In this document: positions 58,472 to 64,000 of the stretch, in pieces | How positions within the stretch are numbered: position 1 is the stretch's first letter | Layout of the letters: each line of letters opens with the position of its first letter | Assembly: GCF_014905175.1 (NCBI RefSeq) | Contig: NC_057788.1 | Location: forward strand, 16,094,654 to 16,158,653 | DNA length: 64,000 bases | Direction: 5' to 3' | Source: Aphidius gifuensis | Lineage: Eukaryota; Arthropoda; Insecta; Hymenoptera; Braconidae | Program-made: the position numbers and the translations under genes | The notes under the pieces: generated by a model | What the model was told of the DNA's origin: nothing | The model's database searches: none | Seen by the model: only the letters and a program-made list of their open reading frames with translations

Positions 58472-59919
58472 ATGAGTCAAAAAATAGAAAAACCAGTGCT
58501 GTCAGGTCAACGCATAAAGACCAGAAAAAGAGGTAATTAAAATAAAAAAATTAAATATAAAACAGCATATCAATGAAATTCTTTGTTTTTTTTTTTTTTT
58601 TTTTTTTTCTGTACAGATGAAAAAGAAAAATACGATCCGACAGGGTTCAGAGATGCAATTCTTCTTGGATTGGAAAAAGCAGGTGATGATTTAGAGGCAG
58701 TATCAAAATATCTTGACACAGCTGGATCCAAACTTGATTATCGTCGTTATGGCGAAGCACTTTTTGACATACTCATAGCCGGTGGTCTTCTCGTACCAGG
58801 TGGCTCAATTGCTCAAGACGGTGATAAACTTGTTAAGACACGAGCTTGTGTTTTTGCCCAACCATCAGATATGGAGTCGATGAAAAATTATGAACAAGTT
58901 TTCATGAAATTAATGCGTCGTTATAAATATCTTGAAAAAATGTTTGAAGAAGAAATGAAAAAAGTTTTGGTGTTTATCAAAGGTTTTTCACCTGAAGATA
59001 GAATGAAACTTGCGCGTATGACAGCACTTTGGATTTCAAATGGCTCAGTACCACCAACATTACTGTCAGTTCTTATTAATGAACATCTGATTAAAGATAA
59101 TCTCGCGCTTGATTTTCTACTTGAAGTATTTGTAACATGGAAAAATGAAAAAGGCTTACAGAGTTTAACAACAGCACTTAAACGTGGTGGAATTGAAGGC
59201 AAACTTATGGAATTTGTACCACTAAACAAAAGAACTGAAGAATATTTTCGTACAACATTTGAAGCTGTTGGTCTTGATGATATTGTCAAGCTCCATAAAG
59301 CACAAGCCAGTCAAAAAGCTAAGCGTGATTTACAACAATTACTTGAAGATGATTTGAATGATAAAAAACAAGTTAAAGATATTGTACTGGATGTTAAAGA
59401 AATGGCACTTAAACGTGGTATACCTGAACATGAAGTGATTGGTTTAATTTGGGGTGTTGTCATGAGTTTGGCTGAATGGAATAAAAAAGAAGAACTTGTT
59501 GCTGAACAAGCACTCAAACATCTACAAATTTACACACCACTTTTTGGTGCATTTACAACAACTGCCAGATCTGAACTTGCTCTTATTAATAAAGTTCAAG
59601 AATTTTGCTATGAAAATATGAATTTCATGAAAGCCTTCCAAAAGATTGCTCTTCTTTTCTATAAAAGTTCGTTGCATTATTTGATTACTTTTTTTTTTGT
59701 TTTTAAATTATATTTTCTGTTGCTTTTTTATTAATAGAAAATTTTTTTTTTTTTTTCACTTTTTTAGAGGATGTTATTTCGGAAGAAGTAATACTTAAGT
59801 GGTACAAAGAAGGACACTTGGTTAAAGGAAAAATGCTCTTTTTGGATCAAACCAAAAAATTCATAGAATGGCTTCAAAATGCTGAGGAGGAATCAGAATC
59901 CGGCGAGGAAGACGACTAA
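58472..59919 (+). CDS. kra: eIF5-mimic protein (BZW/kra, W2 domain)
   Basis: Translation regulator that competes with eIF5 for eIF2 and eIF3 and tightens start-codon selection; Drosophila krasavietz, human BZW1/BZW2. Exons 58472-58532, 58617-59666 and 59768-59919 give 420 residues, matching the ~419 of the family. The N-terminus carries SGQRIKTRKR, then the conserved YDPTGFRDAI and LDYRRYGEALFDILIAGG blocks of the HEAT-like region. The C-terminal W2 domain (about 250-415) ends in the acidic aromatic box FIEWLQNAEEESESGEEDD. The last intron has a weak donor (AAAA|GTTCGT); reading through it would add about 21 codons, then stop, losing the final acidic box. Start chosen because it follows the acceptor by 8 nt and matches family N-termini. 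Confidence 0.94.
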
Positions 59920-59943
59920 ATATCATTTTTTTTTTTTTTTTTT

Positions 59944-59949
59944 AATAAA
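59944..59949 (+). terminator. kra poly(A) signal
   Basis: AATAAA 24 nt after the stop codon, behind a long T run. Confidence 0.6.
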
Positions 59950-61539
59950 TACATAAAATCAACACGAGTTTTTATGTCTTGGTTTGTGTTAAAATAGAGA
60001 AAAATAAAAAATAAAATTTTTTAGAAGAAAAAATATTAAGACAGAACTTCAACCGGTACAGAAACAATTGCTGATAAAAAAAAGAAAAACAATAAAATTT
60101 TAGATTATAATTTTTCATTTGTAATAAATCAAAAATATTTTTTTTTGAGTAACTTCAATGTGTCAAATTTGCCACTAGTATATAAAAGCAAAAATAGGCC
60201 CATTTGATCAATTTAATACGTATTCTGTCTGAAACTTGACTGACAACACAAAAAAATGATTAAAAATAAACATGAACTTGATCACTTGACAAGTATGCAA
60301 GGGTAATGGGTGAAAAATGCTAATTGATGAAATTCAAAAGGCCAATTGTGAAATTTAATGAACTACATTGTGCAACAAAAGAAAAAAACATGAATTATAC
60401 AAACAATGAAATGAATTGACTTAAATTATTGATTGAATGATTATAAATTGATGATATGTTGAATATTATTAATTTTGAAAATAAATTATTTTGTGTTTAC
60501 TTTTTACAAACAAGAAAGGATAATAATATGCAATCGTACAATTGTGTATCTATATACTCAATAATAAGAAGTAAAAAAAATCGACCAGCAGAAAAATAAA
60601 AAGAACAACAAAACATTTTGTAGTATTCTGAAGTACAAACTATCATCAAGATGCCAACAATAAAAATAATGTCTGACAGTCAGTGACAGGTGATTCAAAG
60701 TTGTTTTTTTTTTTTTTTAATTTACCTCTAATCATTTCAGATCAATGAGGTCAGCTACTAATTAAAAATTATATTATTTTCGTTTTATATTAAGTTTCTT
60801 TTTTGATGATACATAGGGTACATATTAGTTAATATATGTTTTCAATAGCATGTTTTCTCTTCATTTTTTAGAACGCTAGTAAGTTTTAATCTGCCATTAA
60901 TCTTTAATAAGAGAATAATAATTAGCACACTAAAAACTATCTAATGAGTATTCATGTACAATCTTCTTACTCTCATATTGTTTCATAATCCAGACAACTC
61001 AGACGCTTGGTGTCCAGTTAGGGTATAAATCAGGACATTAAATTTTTTTTCCCCACCACTAAATTTTCTTAAATTATTTTTTTATATTATATTTCTTTAT
61101 TTGTAAATTATTTCAAATTTTTTTTATAAAAATTAATTAGATATAGTTTTTAAATTAAAATTTTTGATACAACATTTTCTGGACGTAAAAAATGATGATA
61201 TTACGATATCATATATTCATATTATGATGAGTGATTACCATACCTGTCGGTAAAGAGAATATAATAGATTTTCGTGAATTTATATATAGTGAACGCTTAC
61301 GAAAAATCAAGACATTTACAGTTTTTTCAAAAATCAGGACATCAGGACGTCTGAAAGCTCTAGGACTATACAGTTATGATAACTTTGATGAAAAAATTAA
61401 CGTAGACTGATTCAGGGGTAAGATACTAAAAGATAGTGATTGAAAATCAGTAAAAAATTTTTTAGGGGTAAAAAAAAAAAGAAAACCCTTAAAAATTTCA
61501 ACTTTTTAAGAATACGCAGACTAGAGAGTCGAAAAAAAA
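59950..61539. other. Gene-free AT-rich region
   Basis: No coding gene or splice-supported exon. AATCAGGACATTAAAT (61028) and CAGGACATCAGGACGTC (61336) relate to the repeat at 46860. Confidence 0.45.
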
Positions 61540-62105
61540 TACCCAGGGAAAAATCATCAGATCATATTCCAGATCAAGTCAGATAAGGATTATTGGGCAA
61601 TTTCAGATCTGGCTTGATTTGACTTGATTTGACTTGATCTGACTTGATCTGGATAAAAATTTATTAATTTAATAAAAATAATTTCAAATTAGTCAATGCT
61701 CGATTGAAAAATTTGGTTTTTCTTCTTATAGTTTTAATGGAATACAATTGAGAATTCTATATTTTTACGATAAATAATTGACATCACTCGGACTTGTACT
61801 CAATGCTTCTAGTGTGAAATTCCAAAGCCTTACCTAACCACGGCAGTGATTACAAAATGAAGACAAATTTGTCTTCTTAAACATTCATTCGCCCGTGATC
61901 TAGTTTGATCTAAGTGCAGATCAATTTTTTCAAACTAGATCTAGTCAGATCTAAACAGATCAAGTTTGATCTGTATCCATATCTGATCAGGTCAAATTTG
62001 ATCAGATTAGATTAAATCTTATCTGAGCCAGATCAAATTAGATCAAATTAGATCTGGCTCAGATCAAAATAGATCTAATTTATTCTGATGATTTTTCCCT
62101 GGGTA
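61540..62105. mobile_element. 562-bp fold-back element with GATCTGACTT repeats, TA duplication
   Basis: The element is 61542-62103. Ends CCCAGGGAAAAATCATCAGA and TCTGATGATTTTTCCCTGGG, flanked by TA on both sides. Both arms are filled with degenerate GATCTGACTTGATCTG/GATCAAATTAGATC words. No coding sequence. Confidence 0.9.
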
Positions 62106-62269
62106 GTTTCAACGAGTAATCGTTAAAATTACACTTTTTAATATTGCACTTTTTTTATAACTAGCCAACATGACGTGCCTTTCTGCCTCTTCAACCTTTG
62201 AAAAAAAAAAAGGAGAAAAAACAGGAGTGCGTGAACCTAGCTTGTAAAAGGCTTTAATAAAGGCTTAAA

Positions 62270-62560
62270 ATGAAGCGTAAGTTGTGCTTCAATTTGTACC
62301 ACCAAACTCGTAATTTGTACCTCAAAAATAACAACAAAAAAAAATCATTTACTCCAAAATATTTCTATACTGCCTCCAAAAATAAATATTTTTAAATAAT
62401 TTTTTTTTTATTATAAGTTTGATCGTTCAAATTAATGCATAACTTACTCTTTATTTTGGAAAAAATAACATTGAAATATGTTGATTATTAAAGCAGATAT
62501 GCAATTGTTAATTATCATTTTGGAGTAAATGATTATTTTTGAGGTACAGATTCTGGGCTT
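62270..62560. repeat. Inverted repeat with GAGGTACAAA arms
   Basis: TTTGTACCTCAAAAATAA and ATCATTTACTCCAAAAT (62316-62362) are mirrored by ATTTTGGAGTAAATGATTA and TTTTTGAGGTACAGA (62516-62550). Related to words in 16577-17390. Confidence 0.65.
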
Positions 62561-62790
62561 GCACTGAAAAAACGTTCCCGCTGCAGGCACGGTCTATTGT
62601 ACCGGTAATGGTAGACAGCTACAGTAGCAGGATGTCCATGTAAATCCACAGTAAGCACTCGTATTATACGAGTCGTATATTCTCGGTAAGCTGTACTGCT
62701 GTGAGAGCAGTACAAAGCACTGCTGTGGCAACTGAATGCGCACATCTGTATGCGCGGTCATATACGGTATACGACTTTGACATCACTTAT
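62561..62790. other. GC-richer patch with several small hairpins
   Basis: Contains ACTCGTATTATACGAGT (62657-62673) and an 8-bp stem, 5-nt loop hairpin at 62693-62713 (GTACTGCT/AGCAGTAC). The only long frame is on the minus strand and has no family signature. Confidence 0.35.
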
Positions 62791-63214
62791 AGGTTAGGAT
62801 TAAAATTTAGAATTTTTTAAATGTTCAATTAAACATTTTTTTTAATGTTAAATTTGAAAATTTTTTTTCACGTTAAAAATTAAATTTTTAACTTACCATG
62901 TAATATTATTTTTATGCTATCATTATAGTTAATGCAATTTCTTCGTTTATTCAATAAGTTAATTTATTATTATTACACGGTAAATTAAAAATGTAATTTT
63001 TTTTTTTTTTTAATTTTATATTCAGATAAAATATATTTTTTTCATATTCTTTATTCATATTTTTTTTATAATATACAAGATTTTAAAATCAATTCATATT
63101 CAATAATAATAGTAATATATAATTATATTTATTAATATTAATAATATACAATATACATGGGGCATTCCAAGTCAAATCACCGAGTCATCGGCCTGACCCC
63201 TACCGATTCATTTA
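62791..63214. other. AT-rich sequence
   Basis: Nothing recognised apart from runs of A/T and TAAT microsatellite. Confidence 0.4.
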
Positions 63215-63975
63215 GAAATTTTTTTCTAGGTGTATTTTGGACCAAAAAACGACCTTATTTTTTTTCAATTTTTTTCCACCATTTTTACACCATAAAATAA
63301 TTTTTTTTTTCCTACTATCGAGTATTTCTGAAATTAGACCAGGTTTAAAATTCTGAAATTTTTCCTATATCATCTCGAGGTAAAAACAGGTCACCTATAA
63401 AAATTTGAGAATGGGCCGAGAATAATTACTAATTTTTTTATAACTGATTGAAAAAAAATTTTTTTACCAATTTTAAAATAATCTAATTTTAGAATAATCT
63501 AATAATGGTTTCTTGTAGAGAAATCGAAAATAAAAATAAATGATATCTGGGCAAATTTTGGTTCTTTCCATATTTCGAGGGTAAAAGCTTCAAAAATTGA
63601 ATTTTGAGCATCGCAGTTTTTCGATCTTTCCATCCTTAAAGATAGGGAAAAACAAAATTCATCAAGATATCATTTATTTTTATTTTTGATTTCTCTACAA
63701 GAAACCATTATTAAATTTTTCTATTTTTAAAATTCGTAAAAAAATTTTTTTTTAATCAGTTATAAAAAAATTAGTAATTATTCTCGGCCCATTCCCAAAT
63801 TTTTATGGGTGACTTGTTTTTACCTCGAGATGATATAGGAAAAATTTCAGAATTTTAAACCTGGTCTAATTTATAGATAAAAATTATTTTATGGTGTAAA
63901 AATGGTGGAAAAAAATTGAAAAAAAATAAGGTCGTTTTTTGGTCCAAAATACACCGAGAAAAAAATTATTAATTT
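63215..63975. repeat. Long palindrome, ~330-bp arms
   Basis: Arms about 63215-63545 and 63645-63965 are near-identical reverse complements, including GTGTATTTTGGACCAAAAAA, CTCGAGGTAAAAACA and AATGGGCCGAGAATAATTAC. The ~100-bp centre holds two diverging copies of AGATATCATTTATTTTTATT. Probably a large fold-back element; ends not fully defined because the window stops. Confidence 0.9.
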
Positions 63976-64000
63976 ATCGAATGAGTCTTTACGTGTCATA

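Overview
This window looks like AT-rich arthropod nuclear DNA, most probably from an insect and possibly a parasitoid hymenopteran (the order is a guess). The evidence is four spliced animal genes with short GT-AG introns, a Brummer-type lipase whose catalytic residues fall at the positions used in insects, and a very dense load of small DNA transposons. There is no bacterial or organelle character.

Layout. 1-6640: tandem satellite of about 31 palindromic units of ~206 bp, still running at the left window edge. 6641-19050: nested repeats. An ~11 kb structure bounded by 630-710 bp inverted arms encloses an inverted-repeat element built from satellite-like modules and a tandem, non-coding LTR retroelement (LTR-internal-LTR-truncated internal). 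19300-24790: brummer/ATGL triglyceride lipase gene (+, nine coding exons, 589 aa). 26390-31333: SPT20 subunit of the SAGA coactivator (-, eight coding exons, 1191 aa), with a 27-codon very basic ORF ending 2 nt before its start. 32214-47730: transposon graveyard with hAT-like elements, a P-superfamily-like element carrying a THAP vestige, several fold-back elements and nested insertions that can be proven from target-site duplications. 47864-49557: CXXC1/Cfp1 (-, three exons, 512 aa). 49660-57390: MITE clusters, another hAT-like copy and TA-flanked MITEs. 57540-59950: eIF5-mimic protein kra/BZW (+, 420 aa). 59950-64000: gene-free sequence with two more inverted-repeat elements.

The four host genes are housekeeping in type: fat mobilisation, SAGA transcription coactivation, CpG-linked H3K4 methylation and translation control. 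They are not an operon or a joint system. brummer and SPT20 are convergent. MITE clusters sit in the 5' flanks of SPT20, CXXC1 and kra.

I found no convincing new multi-gene system. The most unusual items are: (i) the short basic ORF abutting SPT20; (ii) a CXXC1 whose CXXC finger lacks the KFGG motif; (iii) a palindromic satellite whose modules also form the interior of hAT-like elements; (iv) a P-like element holding two other 8-bp-TSD insertions; (v) TA-flanked fold-back elements whose interiors are replaced by degenerate simple repeats; (vi) a tandem LTR element with tRNA-like T-arm modules. All coordinates and splice junctions were read by eye; no alignment or database search was run.
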